From: Polysphondylium violaceum
Taxonomy: Eukaryota > Evosea > Eumycetozoa > Dictyosteliales > Dictyosteliaceae
Direction of reading: 5' to 3'
Assembly: GCA_000277445.1 (NCBI GenBank)
Contig: AJWJ01000151.1
Coordinates: 1 to 44,390 of the forward strand
Length of the DNA stretch: 44,390 bases
This document shows positions 30,373 to 43,164 of the stretch, piece by piece; the first letter of the stretch is position 1; the number at the start of each line of letters is the position of its first letter. The position numbers and the translations under genes were made by a program. The notes beneath the pieces are model-generated. The model saw nothing but the letters and a program-made list of their open reading frames with translations, made no database searches and had not been told where the DNA came from.

Positions 30373-32191
30373 TTTGTCTATCTCTTCAAGTTTCTTAAAA
30401 AATAAAGATTCGTTTCGTTTCAGTTTTTAAATGAATTTCTTTTTTTTTTTTTTTTTTTTTTTTCTAAGAAAATCTTTTTTCATGATTTTTTCAAATTAGA
30501 AAGTCTTTTCAAATACAAAGATATGTATTATCTATTTATTGGGCTTCTCTTGCTGGCTTTTTGCAATGTGGCCAAATAATAATAATACTTAACAAAAATC
30601 TAGATCCATAAAAATAATGTGAAAATCATTTAATTCATTAAATGCTTTAATGATTCAGTAGGGGATAGTATTTTTGGAGTTTTAATAATAGTTTTCTGTC
30701 AATGTAATCATATAGTTGATCATAACATTGATCATTTTCATATAGGTACTTATGTATACATATTTATAAAGAAATGGCTTTAAAATAAAAAGTTACTTTT
30801 TCCAAAGTAGCCCAAAGCTGAATATTTTCTTGTTGGGAATCTCAAAAATACAAGAATGCTCAAAAACGTCATTTTCTATATTTTTTATTATTTTTTTTTA
30901 TATTTTTACTTTTTTTTTTTAATCTTCCTGCAAATTAGGGACTGGATTTCAACTGAGGGTAATTTGGAATAGGTCACATTAACTGTATGCTTTGGGGATT
31001 TTTCAATAGGGATTCTAACATTTCAAACTTTAAACACATATTTTTGGAAAAATTGTAGGTATTAAATGGATTTTCTGGATTCAAGAATAAATAAACACCT
31101 CCTTTTAGTTGACAGTGTTGATTCTTTGTTTAGTGTATTTTTATTTGTCTTGACTTTCTTTTTCATTTTGCTTATAATCCATTCGAAAAGTTTAATCAAA
31201 AGGTAATGAATGCCTTTTTTATGATGGCAGGAGTCAATATTGAAAACTTCCACATTTTACATCTATTTCAAGGATACGATGGAAATAGGGATTGAATCCT
31301 GCAAATTTAAGAACAGCTTTGATCAATGTTTTTATTTGAGGTTAAATAGAATGTGTTAAAAAACTTAAATATGTGGCGAGTGCCTATTTCGAGAATATTA
31401 TAGTAATTGGCTAATTACACAGAGTTGCACTAAAATTAAGCTTCTGTGTAGCATATAACCAGATTCAGTACAATGACAATGGTTGCATGGTCACCAATTT
31501 ACACCACAATATCGATTAGCGAGGGTTCAAAGTCAATCGAAACGATTTCCCCCCGCCAAACTTTCATAGTCACTTTTCTTGGCTTGTCAAGACCTTCAGA
31601 TGACGGTTAAATTTTATTGTAAAATTCAAATTCCAGATCAAAATTTTTTCTTTTTAAAATTTAAAAATCCAGATGAAAACCTTGCAAAAGTGTCAAAAAG
31701 AAACGAGTTTCCCACTCCCCTAGATCCTTGACAGGGTTTAATATTAATATCAGTTTTCTAGTTTTTTGAGAAACCTTAATTTTAGAAAAAGTTGATGGTT
31801 TAAACAATAAGCTCTACAAAGTAATTTAGTTTTAGATTGCTAAGAATCATATATATTTCGAGTTTTCTATAATACGTAGGTATTTTCTCATATAAATCTA
31901 TTATCACCTCTTTTTGGAAGAGGTGAAATATATTTTCAAAAAGTGTGGTTAGGGTGTCATGGGTGAAAAATACCATTTTTAATTAAAAGGTGGGGTATTT
32001 TCAACAATATATAGTCAATCGAGGGGTGGGGTTTAATTTCCTACATAACAAAGATGAGTATCAGATGAAAAAATATAAATAGGAGAGAAAAAAATATAGT
32101 CATTCAAAAAGTGTGTATAAAACATCAACCTCCATTGATCAGATAATCAAACACATTTTCTATATATTTATTTATAAACACCATTTTCAAA
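30373..32191. other. 1.8-kb stretch with no intact gene
   Basis: The second-largest gene-free gap, between divergent genes. It has T-runs at 30437-30462 and 30888-30920, and a 9-bp hairpin at 31904-31926 (TCACCTCTT, loop TTTGG). The base mix around 30930-31600 is more even than in other gaps, as expected of older coding or mobile DNA. A minus-strand frame at 31062-31253 is open for 63 codons but matches nothing I know. The last 150 bp before 32192 look like a normal promoter. No RNA gene recognised. Confidence 0.45.
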
Positions 32192-33617
32192 ATGAAGCTT
32201 TATTCTATCATTTTTATTATTCTTTTTTACATATACAGTATATATGGTGGTGATGAGATTAAGTTCCCATCATTAACATCAACAGCATCTTCATTATCAT
32301 CCGGTGTTGATATTGAAAGACCGATATTAAAGTTTCCAAAAGATAGACCATTTAAAATTGTACAGTTTACCGACCTTCACTATGAAGGATTATTTAGTGG
32401 AGAAGATTTGTTAACCCAACAAGGACAGGGTAATTATATACTATCTATCAATCTTTTATAGTTTGGAACATTATTTTATTAACTCCAGTTTTTTTTTTTT
32501 CCACAGAAAAAATTTTAGAAATAGAGAATCCAGATTTTGTAATGTTATCTGGGGATATGATCAGTGGATATAAATCCGCTTTTGTAAATGAAGAAGCATA
32601 TAAAAAGACTTGGGATCTTTTCACAGAGCCGATGAGAAAGAGAAATATACCGTATGTATTAAACAACAATAGTAATAGGAATGTAGTTTTTATATTAATA
32701 TATGATAATAGATGGGCAATTACATTTGGAAATCATGATGCAGAGGGCGCTTTGACAGGATACCAAATGATGGAGTTGGATAGATCTTATCCTCTTAGTT
32801 TATCTCAGCATGGTCCATCCGAAGCTGCTGGTAATGCAAATTATGTTATTAATATACAAGGATCGAACGATACAGCTGCAGCAAGTTATATATATATTTT
32901 CGACAGTGATACTCCTAGTTGTGGTGCCAATGGAGCATGGGGATGCATTCAACCCAGTCAAATTGAATGGTTCAAGAAACAGTCATTGCTTAACCTCCAA
33001 ATCCCATCGATAGCATTTGTTCATGTACCTCCAATAGAGGTGGTCGACTTGTGGAACAATTTTCCAGTGTATGGTGATTTTGGAGATATGGAATCCAGTT
33101 GTTTCTATACTCATAAATACAAGTTTGTAGATTCACTCCTCGAACAAGGTGATATAAAAGGGCTCTATTTTGGTCACGATCATAAAAACGATTTCATTGG
33201 AGATTATAAAGGTCTATCTATGGGATATGGTCGTAAAACAGGATATGGATCCTATAATCCAAAATATCAACAAGGTGCAAGAGTTTTATTAATAGACGAG
33301 AATCCATACTTAATTACATCCTATATTAGAAATAATTTGGGTGAAATTGATCAACAAAAACTCCATTTACCTGATAATCAATTAAAAGCTCCTTTACATT
33401 GTAGTAAACCTGGAGGTATGTATACATGACGTAACACATTTCATCAAAATCTTGACATACATTAACAAATTATTTAATTAATATAGATGGTGAAAATGAA
33501 GATTGGCAGATGTATTTAGTAGTATTTGTAATCGTTAGTGTATTTGTTATGTTTGTTCAATATAGAAGGACAAATAAAAAATATATGCCAATAAATAGAC
33601 CAGCCGAGATGGCTTAA
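32192..33617 (+). CDS. Calcineurin-like metallophosphoesterase, secretory/membrane
   Basis: Predicted dinuclear-metal phosphoesterase of the Dcr2/PPA29-like purple-phosphatase relatives; substrate unknown. Exons 32192-32429, 32507-32651, 32712-33415 and 33487-33617 give 405 residues. It has a cleavable-type signal peptide (MKLYSIIFIILFYIYSIYGG). The five metal motifs are present: FTDLHYEG (D-x-H), LSGDMISG (GD), FGNHDAEG (GNHD), FVHVPPIE (H) and FGHDHKND (GHDH). A C-terminal transmembrane helix (MYLVVFVIVSVFVMFVQYRR) is followed by a short basic tail, so the enzyme domain faces the lumen or outside. The second intron (32652-32711) is 60 nt, has no stop and a length divisible by three; removing it gives NIPWAITFGNHDA, the family sequence, whereas reading through inserts 20 residues just before the GNHD motif. 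Confidence 0.92.
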
Positions 33618-33653
33618 TTTATAGATATACTTTTACATTTTATTTTTATAAAA

Positions 33654-36600
33654 TTAATTTACTATAATATTAAAAGCAGAGGATAAACCAAATACTTCAG
33701 GTTGATTAACAGCAAATACTTTGGTTGGAGGAATAATAAAAGAACCTTTGGTGGTTACAATACAGTTGTATTCAACCTCAAAAGTACCAGCAGTCAATTG
33801 AGTTGTTTGGAATATGACTTTATCTTTTCTAGTCTCACGATATTGGAATGGATTAAAGGTATATGAGTAGGGAATGCTATTGGGCTGAGAATCTGAATAG
33901 ATGTTGTTGTCTAAAGGTTCAATGGAGCCAGATGCACCATCTTCAACCATTACAACTCCAATGTCATCTGGAGAGTAAATGGAGATAACTACTCTGACTT
34001 GATCACCAACGTTAAATCTATTGGGGTTTGTATCTGTTGATTGGTTGTTGCCAGTGACAGATCCTTGGATAAAGATTGCTTTTTCCACAGAGAAGCCATT
34101 GTTTACTGGCGATTTTGGTAAATCAGTGGGTGTGTAGGTTAATCCCAAGGAAATGGATATTTGACCATTTCCATGGGCTTCAAAATGAATGGTACCGTTG
34201 GGACTATACAAAGAGTCGAAATCAAATTTCTCTTTAATGTTTTCAAACGATGTTTGGGAAAAGAAATGGTTGATTAGGGTTTGACTTTCCTTGTCTTGGA
34301 AGGCAGTGAAATTCAAAGACAATGGAGTGTTGTTTGTAAAGCTTTTATCATAGAATGTCATGGCGATAATAGAGAGAGCAAGGGTTTCACTTGATGGGTC
34401 AACGGGATAATAGAGTCCAATTGGATGACTAATACCCCCAGATCCAATAAAGTTTATCATTTTCTCTAGTAATGGATTGGTTTGACTGGTCATAATGAAG
34501 AGAATGGAGGCATAGGTGGTGATTTGGAGACTAGAATGAGGAGAGTTGTCCATTGATACATAGGCAGTTTGGCCTTGGACTCTGATACTACTTTGGATGT
34601 TTTGAATGACTTGGTAAATAAATGCCGGATCAACTTCACCACGCATCACAGAGGCTAAAGCAAAGTAGGTTTGACATAAAAGTGAACAATTATCTGTTAT
34701 GTTTTGTGTGAGTGCATTAAAAGAGTATTTGTCGACCAAGTCTTCATTTGAGGGTGCCCAGTATCCAAGACCTAGAGATGCATAGCCTATGAGTTCTTTG
34801 TTTATGGTGTTGTTGCTTCTGATATCATTGGCAAGCATTTCATTCAATTTGGTGTCTATAAAAGAGTTCCATGTATTTGAGAAATCACCAATGATAGACC
34901 AACCGTCAATATTGCATGAGCTCATCAAGTTTTTAAGCACTGCTGCATAAAGGGTTGGGTAGAAATCACTAGATTGTGAACTTGGATACCATTTGATGGA
35001 GTTGGGGTATTCAATGTATGAAGAAAAGCCTTGAATAACTTGGTTAAGCACCTGTTGTGATTTAAGAATAAGAGAAGAGTTGTATCCATAGGAAGTTAAT
35101 GCTCCATAGGTGACTTGTTGAGACAACACTTCAACAGAGCTCAATGATCTTTGGATATCCAAATTCAACAGTTTAATACATTTTTCTTCAACCGATGGAT
35201 AATGACCTGCACCAGCAATCAATAGCATTGATCCAGTGCCTTGCTCGGCATTGGGAATTTCAATACCTTGTTCAAAAGGTTCTTTTTCACTGATGGCAAA
35301 ACTAGTTCCAACATAAATAGGTGGTTGTCTGGGTAGGACATCAAACTCGGTTTGAACAGCATCTAGTAGTTGTGATCCTTTGTAGAGGAAAAAGTTGATG
35401 ATGGCTCTGTCCTGATAGTTGGAGGTAAAGTTAAAAAATACTTTGGTCAAAGAACCAGTTAAAGAGATTGGCTTCAAGTTTAAGCTATCCAATAAACTAA
35501 TGCAAAGATTATCAAGTTTGGCAATAACTCTGAGACCTTTTGAGTCCATGTGAATAGAACTAAATGTTTCAATAGATACACCAGCTTCAAATTGATCTCC
35601 AGTTCTAACAAATCTTGGCACTATAGCTGAGACACTGATATCTTTTTTAGAGATGATCGTTGTTTCTTTGGAATACAATGAACTGGATTTAGTGTATACA
35701 TAGGCAACAACTCTAAATGTTGTTATATCGTCTGGAGTTTGAATGGGAACTGTAATAGAGCCATTGGTTACAATAACACTGCCGACAAAAAGAGGAGTTG
35801 TTTTGAAATTTTGACGCAAGTGGGTAGAGGGCGAAGAGCCCGAGCTGGCCTCAGTGGTAGCCATTGCATCAAAGTTTGCACCACCTTTGGCTGCAGCAAA
35901 TATTGGTAGTGCAGATCTCTCAAACATGCTGTAAGGGGAAAAGGTTTGTGTTATCCAAGTGGCAAACACACCATCAAATTGATCATCGGAGTAGTCGAAA
36001 AAGCTTGATTCCCAGTTGAAATAATACCATTTCTCAATATCTAATCTCTTTAGGATTTGTTTAATTTGAGCAAGATAGTTTTTAAGTAAACTAGTTCTAG
36101 AATTTCTAGAGAATGGATATAAAGTGCTTTGTACCAATCCATCACCATTTGATATTGGACTTGGTACGAGATCCAAATTTCTTTTATCCACAACCATTAT
36201 GCATACGTCTACTTCAGAGTTTACCAATTGACGAGTTTCAATATCTCTAATACGAAGAGTGATGGAAGACTTGGTGTTGGGAGTCCATGTTGGTTTATCA
36301 AATTCAAATTCTAAATTCATTGTGGGCTTATTCTTTATAATTTTGGTAACGGTTCCTTCTTGAACAGATGCTTTGTTGGGATCATAGTAGAATAAACTAG
36401 TTCTCAATTCCTTTGGCAAAGTGAATCCATGTCCTTTACCAAGTAAAACAACAATAAAATTACAGTAGGAGTTGCATTGTTTTGGGATGTGGAATGAATA
36501 GGAATGATATCCATATAGACCCTCAAATTGTTGATGGTTTGAACTAGAATTACAACCAAATTCAAAAAGTACCTTGGATTGTTTAAATGGATTAAAGAAA

Positions 36601-39600
36601 CTAAGTACAATTTTTTCATTGGATTGATATTCACTTTTATCGGTATAAATGGCCAAATCTGATCTCATTCTATATGGATTGAGATCCCAGGTTGATGATG
36701 GCTCACCAACATTGATGGAATTTGATATTTTATCTCCATTTGGTGCTACTGCAGATGCATGGATGGTATATATGGCACCAATTTTACTGAGAACGTATGA
36801 ACATGGTGGACCTTGAGATGTCATCTTTGATGTTGTAAAAATACACTCACCTGAATTGGATGGCTCTTTGGTTGGTGCCGGTTTCTTTGCAGCCAATTTA
36901 ACTTGACTTTTATCATCATTGATAAACAAGATATCACTCAATACATTTTCAAGAGTAGATTCTTGCTCAACTTGAGAAAATTTAGATGACAATGGTGAGG
37001 CAATCTTTTTAGATATTTGGTTGAATAGTTTGACAGAAACAGTAACGTTGTTAACCAAAGTTGAGGTTGGTGTATGATAAACATTGGCAAAGATAAATTG
37101 GGGAATACCTGGTGCGACATTATATATATCTCCAGTGATTTGGATATTATATTCTGAATCCAAAATATAGAGTTCAGGATTAGATTTAGATTCCACCAAA
37201 CTATTGGATTGATCAAGATATTTGGCAGAAAAGGAAATTAAATCACCAACTTTAAATTTATCATCCTTAACTGGGAAATAAAACGATACTAGTGCATTTC
37301 CATTGTCATCTGTTACAAAGTAATCGCTTCCACTGGTAGGGGTAGATGTTTGTGTATTAAAGTAATTTGAATTTACTTTCCACTCTACTTGTACCGATTG
37401 ATTGTTTAATGGCGATCCCAAATAGCTTGATAGATTTAAATTAATGGTTGCTCTAGTATTTTCATCTTGGTTCTTTATAAATGTGTTGTTTGAAGTTAAA
37501 CTAATGATGGCAGAAGGTAATCTAGGATCAGAGATGTAGATCTCTTTATAAAATGTTGAAGAATCGCCACGATCATTTCCCTCTGTTGAAATTTGAATAG
37601 AGTATGAGCCAAAGTCAGTTAGTTCAGGGACCTTGATAGTACCAGAATAGGTACCAAAATTATAATCAACTCCAACCAATTTTTGAGTAAAAGTGATACT
37701 ACGTTGTTGAATGTTCCAATAAACTGTGAGGGTAAATTTGTGTGAAGCAACAGATTTACCTTTAAAATATGCTTTGATATTAATGTTGTCACCAGCATTA
37801 TAAAGTCTTCTATCGGTAACAATTTCACCTTGGATATCATTACCTTGTCCAACATAGGATGATAGTTTTGGAACGATTAAAAAGTCTGATCCTTTTTGAA
37901 CGACAACATATCCTTCTGTATTTTGAGAGTTTTGTATACGAGAAGTACCGTCACCTATAGTTTTACTTGTTCCTTCCAACTTGATGGGTGTTTTAGAAAG
38001 ATAAGTAGAGTCTGTATTATAAATGGATATTTTTGCATCGGCAACATTTGAATTGTTTGATAGATGTGTTACCCAAAAAGTACGGATATACTGAGTGACC
38101 AGCAATTGAGTAACATCAATTGTTGTTTTGGTAACTAAGTTCATTGTATTATCATAATCACCTCTAGTTATAACTTGTAAATAACAATTTGATACTTTAA
38201 AAATATTTGCAATATCAAATGTTTTTTGACGAATGGTTGAATCTGTTTCCTTTAATACAATACTAGCAAATGGTTTCTCTTTTATGACTACTTGATTCTT
38301 TGTTAATGTTTCCAAAATTTCAAGAATATTCTTTTCAGTCACCGGATAAGCTTTTAATACAAATGGATTGCTTCCATTATAACCCCAATATTGTCCCTAT
38401 AAAATTTAATTATTTTTATGATTAATATTGAATATAAATAAATAGAAAAAAGAATATACATACTAAATCTCTATAAATTGTATAGAAACCATCAATTTTA
38501 TCCGATGGTTCAAACATACTATTGGAAGAAACTATTTTAAGAGCAATAGAGGGTTGTACAACAACGACAAACTTTTGAGACACTAAAGGTAAACCCCAAT
38601 TATCTTTAATTTTATCGGTACCAGTGATGGAAAAACTATAGTTTCCAGGTTTAAAATCACCATTAATAAACAGAGTGGTTGGATTTTGTATTTCAAATTT
38701 CAAATTTGGAACTTTGGGTGTAATAGAGAATGCAGAGGCAAATAATTTGGAAGATACAATGGATTTATCAACACCGTGTCTAAGGTAGAGATAAAATGAT
38801 CTTGCACTTGGCTGCAAAAGATAATCTTCAACCGGGAATATAAATGAATATAAACCAACCACCTGTACTTCGAGATCAACAGAGAGTGGTCCAGATTGGG
38901 AATCAAGTCTAACACCTTTAGGAACAGTAATAGAGTAAAGATTATCTTTTAACAATGGTTTGGTTGGTGTGATGCAAAATGAAAAGGATGTATCTTGGTA
39001 GGAAGGTCTGATAGGGATAAACGATCTGAGTGGTCTGATCATTGGTCTGTTTTGTTGTGGTGGACAATCTACAATTGTGAATGGTATTTTCTTTTTTTCC
39101 GAGACAGAGTATATGACAAGGTTTTTGTTGAGGATGTCTGAATCTACTTTACCAACTCTGCCAATATTTAGTCTAATGATTCCATCGGGGGGAACTTCAT
39201 TTACGCCTTTGATTATTTTACTGCCATCTATTATACCTGGTATATCTGATGACCAGCTTCCATTGGTAAATGAAATTGTCTTGGGTGACTCTACACCAGA
39301 GATTGTAAATTGAGGTGGGGGAGAATTGTATTGAAGGGGATCTGGAATCTTTTCCAATGGAAGACCAGGGTCAGAGAGAATGGTAAATGTACAGTTTAAA
39401 TCTGATGGCCAAGTATGTTGTACATCGAATCTAGCGATAAAGGTTGTTACCCATCTATAATTTCCAACAATAGGCTCCATGGTATTACACTTTAATTGAA
39501 AGGGAAAGAAATGTGATATCTCGCCCAACTTTATCACTGCTTTATCAAATGTAACAATGATTGGTTGATTATTATCCAAAGATGATCCAGTTTGAGGAAT

Positions 39601-39924
39601 GATACTTAATACTTTAATTGTTTGTATTGATGAACTTGTAGTGGTTGTTGGAGTTGGTGTTGATTGTGTTGTTACAGGTCCCTTTGTACCCATGCTAGGT
39701 GGTGTTTGAGCAACTATGACTGGGCCAGATGAAGCTATTGGTACTTTGGGTGGAAGCAAAATCTCTTTAAATGGTTTAGGTGGAGGTCCTACCGATTGTA
39801 AATATTTTGAACCGGCTGCATGATTGTTGAGCTCAACTTGATCAGTACCATGATCCAAATTGGCGGTTACAATCGCTGCAAGTAATACTACTACCACTAC
39901 TATTGACAAATGACGAAATTTCAT
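33654..39924 (-). CDS. Secreted bacterial-type alpha-2-macroglobulin, 2,067 residues
   Basis: Large macroglobulin-like protein, probably secreted or phagosomal, of a class best known as protease traps in bacteria. Exons 38464-39924 and 33654-38396 join in phase 0 (junction IYRDL then GQYWGYN), giving 2,067 residues. MKFRHLSIVVVVVLLAAIVTA is a signal peptide. After a Pro/Thr linker, residues about 100-210 (VLSIIPQTGSSLDNNQPIIV, then RWVTTFIARFDVQHTW and CTFTIL) match the N-terminal Ig-like region of long bacterial macroglobulins. The MG2-type motif TDRRLYNAGDNINIKAYFKG is at about 681. An A2M-type domain lies near 1375 (TTFRVVAYVYTK, VPRFVRTGDQFEAGVS). The region where GCGEQ would sit (about 1540-1580) has no Cys-Gly-Glu-Gln, so the covalent thioester trap seems absent. 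The C-terminal alpha-helical and receptor-like domains follow. The gene converges on the phosphoesterase, with 36 nt between stop codons. Confidence 0.9.
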
Positions 39925-40930
39925 TTTTCGTAATAGGTAGTTATTATTTATTGAATACAGATAATCAATTGTATATTTTACTAATAGCAATAATAAATAA
40001 ATTAACAATAATCTATTTTTTAAAATAAATAAATAATTAGAATTTGTTTGTTTGTGCTTAATTATATGAATAAATTTATGATGATGATGATTATTTATAT
40101 GTTTTTTTTTTTTCTATCAAAATACGTTGGTATAATAATTTTAATTATTTGTTTTGTGTGTGTCTGTGTGTGTGAATGAAACATGAATGGGTGAGCGGTA
40201 TTTTTGCGGGCTGTGAGTATAGGATGATACCGATAAGGTATCGTCCAAAGATATTGTGTTCTTACTATTGTTGGTGAAGAGATAGAATCTGTTGTTGTTA
40301 TAGATAGAAATACGATTGTTTTTGTAAAATGTATACCTACAAAAAGACATCTAAATAAATATTCCTATTATTATTACTATTGGTATTACTACTATTGTTA
40401 AACAAGGCGATGTTGTCAAGAAAAAGAAGTTGATGAAAAAATTCTTTTATCACTTGAAATGAGATTAAATCCATTTTAGTTTATAGAGTGAATAGGAATG
40501 GAAGGTGTGTGAGGTGGGGTGATATGTAGGTTTAAGTGTGGTAGTTATATTGTTTAAATTGGTGGATAGATAAGGTGGTGGTGCATTACCACACCAATAA
40601 ACAAGAAAAGGAAAATGTTATGATATGATTATTATTATTATTTTAGTGTGTTATGATATGTTAGAACCCCACAATCTGTCAAACACATATATATAAACTT
40701 TATGTTTTTCTTTGCTCGAGCACCAACTATGTTACACCCAAAATATGCTAAAGTTAAGATGTGATCTTTTGTCACATTTGTCTTTTCGAAAGGGTAGATA
40801 ATATCCAAAAAGGAATGTAAAAAAAACACGTTGCATTTCGTGAAAATTAAATTTAATTTTGTACCGACACTCCCTGGACAAATGATAAGATATAGATTGA
40901 TTTGGTAATCAAGCTTTTTATTTTATGTTA
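39925..40930. other. Intergenic, macroglobulin promoter side to lipase 3' end
   Basis: About 1 kb, 5' of the macroglobulin gene and 3' of the lipase gene, both on the minus strand. It includes a T-run (40102-40112) and an interrupted inverted repeat at 40231-40256 (GATACC / GGTATC). An open minus-strand frame at 40141-40350 starts MSFCRYTFYKNN; its 69 residues have no recognisable features and I do not call it a gene. Nothing else seen. Confidence 0.45.
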
Positions 40931-42038
40931 TTATAATTTAAAATTTGTAGCCACGTGGGATACTATATCTGTGCCCTCACGATTCACAAACTTTCGTTTA
41001 ACCACGATATGGGTGTGAGAGAGGGGATTGGTAAAGTACATGTGATATCTCGTGAATGTTAATTGTCTGAGGTTCTTGTAGATTGTGATGAGGTGGTCCT
41101 TGTGCTCTTCGTGAGTAAAGTAATTTTGATACTCTTGGTCAGAGATGGGCTCCTCTTCTTGGGCAATCTCTGGCTTGTCGTCGATAATGTGCGGATAGGA
41201 GGGGAGAAACTTCATCTCTTTGGTCTTGGAGGTATAGGGATTCTTGGGACTAATATCAGAGGTACAGAAATTGACTTGAATGTCGTTGTAGATGTTGGAG
41301 TAGAGTGTTCTTGTCTTGAACAACTTGAGGCCATTGATAAAGTCTCCTTGGGTCATCTCGACAAGCAATGGCTGCTCTCTGCCGGTCGACAAATGGTCGG
41401 TGAGTGCCAATTGCTTCCCGGTGATCGATATGCAAGTATCGACAAATATATTTGCAATTTTATTAAACGCCCCCAAATTGGGTCTACGCGAGCCACAGTG
41501 GGGCGACGAGAGTGTTAAAAATTGATCAGCCTCGCATTTATTAAAAAAACCTTGTCCGTATAATACACCAATAGCATGACGAATAATCAAGCCCCCGAGC
41601 GAGTGCCCGAGAAATGATATTCGTAGCCCTACCGACTCTTTTGCCTCCCTGTTGTAGTATTCCATTACCTCGTCTGCTAGTCTTTCGCCACACTTGTCAA
41701 TGCCATGGTGTGTGCCTAAAAAGAAATCATTACATTTACTATTTACCTATCATGAATAATGTACATCATTAGCATACACTATCCAAGACACATACTCTCT
41801 TATACAACTATTGTACAATACATACAATTATTAAATTACTATTATTATTAAATTGATTTAACAAGGCTTCTTTAATTGAATTAAAATCATTTACAGAACC
41901 ATGTAGACCATGTTGCATGATCACCAAGTGTTTGAAACCATCACTTGTCGGCACCCTGTCCCCTGAATCCAAGGATATATCATTGTCCTTAACATTATCA
42001 CTACTAGTAGTACTATCTGTTTTATTTATCTCTGTCAT
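40931..42038 (-). CDS. Lipase-like serine esterase (DUF676 / ROG1-FAM135 type)
   Basis: Predicted cytosolic alpha/beta-hydrolase acting on lipid or acyl esters. Exon 1 is 41822-42038 and exon 2 is 40931-41715, giving 333 residues. Motifs: HLVIMQHGLHGSVNDF (oxyanion region, GLHG), DKCGERLADEV, FLGHSLGGLIIRHAIG (nucleophile elbow G-H-S-L-G-G, about 106-120) and FLTLSSPHCGSR, all hallmarks of the DUF676 family (yeast ROG1, animal FAM135). The first donor is a choice: GTATGT at 41827 would break frame, while GTATTG at 41821 gives IIVC then THHGIDKCGERL, close to the family's T-x-DGI-x(2)-CGER. A segment of about eight residues usually found there appears to be missing, so the junction is only moderately sure. 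A C-terminal His (HTHIVVKR) may complete the triad. The region 41060-41520 is also open on the other strand, but that frame has no protein character. Confidence 0.85.
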
Positions 42039-42217
42039 TATTACAACACAAAAATAATTAATAAAGAAAAAAAAAAAAAAAAAAACCTTTTAAGGGATTT
42101 CCCAAATTCGCGCGAAAAAGTGATCTTGGATTGTAAGATTCCCCACGTAGTAGTATTCATTTTATGAATAATGACTCAAGAGAAAACATTGTTATTATAA
42201 TTAATACTATTATTTAT

Positions 42218-43164
42218 TTAAATTATAACAGCAGCTTCATTTAAATTGTTATTGGTTCTTTGTAATACTTCAACGGCTCTAGCTCTGCTGAATCCCATAT
42301 TTACCAATGTTTCAATGTTTTCTTCAGAGGGTGCAATGGGGGTGGGTGGAGGAGGGGCTTGATAGTAAGTGTTGGTTGATAGATTTTGGAATACAGGACC
42401 ACCATTACGTGTGTTTCTATTGGCGCTTGATGATGATGAGGTACCTGTTGTTGTTCTACGATTATTTCCACCTCTGGTTGTGGTGTCGTTGGATTGAATC
42501 AATGGAAGAATCCATTTTGTACAAAAGTTATTTACAGGTCTAGGGAATGATAGATTTGTCAAACCAACCAGTCTTGAGCTGTAAATAAGACCAGATAGCA
42601 CACCAAATGAACTTGCCAACAAATTTTGTGGAAATGTAAATAATACTTGGGATGCAAGTGCATAGCTAAAGAACTTATCTGTCAATTTAAATCCAAACAA
42701 TTTAAACCAAATAGTAGGTGGAATATCTCTATAAAATAAAACTAATGTTGAAAAAATAAATGAAAATCTAGGTATATGTAGAAAGATATATTTTAATATC
42801 ATATGGATAACAAACAAACTTTATCATATACATACGGTGAAGCTTTAGCTTTTTCACCAGTTAAAATAGAATAGGAAAGTTGAATAAGAGTGGTAATTGA
42901 TACAGATGAAATTATATAGGCAGTATATTTTGAAGAACCCATCATTCTTTCAAATAGTCTAAATGAATAAATAAATATACTACCAAATACAAGTTCAGGA
43001 ACATTTGTAAATAGAAATTGATTTGAAATCATTGATAGTATCTGAGTTCTTTCAATCACACCAACTAAAAGTGAAACGCTAGCTGGCAGCCAAGACACTA
43101 CACCTCCCTTTTTTATCATAAAATAATTATACATCAAGTTAACTCCAAGTGATCCGAATAACAT
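42218..43164 (-). CDS. ubac2: UBAC2-like rhomboid-fold protein with UBA domain
   Basis: ER membrane pseudo-rhomboid with a C-terminal ubiquitin-binding domain. Human UBAC2 works with UBXD8 and gp78 in ER-associated degradation and lipid-droplet control. Exons 42836-43164 and 42218-42767 join with a Pro codon split 2/1, giving 292 residues. I chose the acceptor TACCTAG at 42768; it gives ASP then FSFIFSTLVLFYRDIPP, aligning with PVFALFVPFYCSIPR in human UBAC2. A later AG (42730) would drop that helix. Several hydrophobic helices fill residues 1-190, including YSFRLFERMMGSSKYTAY (human YNFRIFERRYGSRKF). A Ser/Thr/Asn-rich linker leads to the UBA domain at about 250-290: EENIETLVNMGFSRARAVEVLQRTNNNLNEAA, with the MGF loop intact. 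The catalytic Ser/His of rhomboid proteases is not evident. Confidence 0.92.

Noticed and set aside
31470-31545. B-box-like GGGTTCAAAGTC suggesting a tRNA
   Set aside because: No A-box at the right distance and no acceptor or anticodon stem could be folded.
40141-40350. Minus-strand 69-codon frame MSFCRYTFYKNN
   Set aside because: No domain, Asn/Ser/Thr-biased, ends in a TG-repeat; cannot be distinguished from chance.
41063-41518. Plus-strand 151-codon frame
   Set aside because: Exact antisense of the DUF676 esterase; long only because that exon lacks certain codons.
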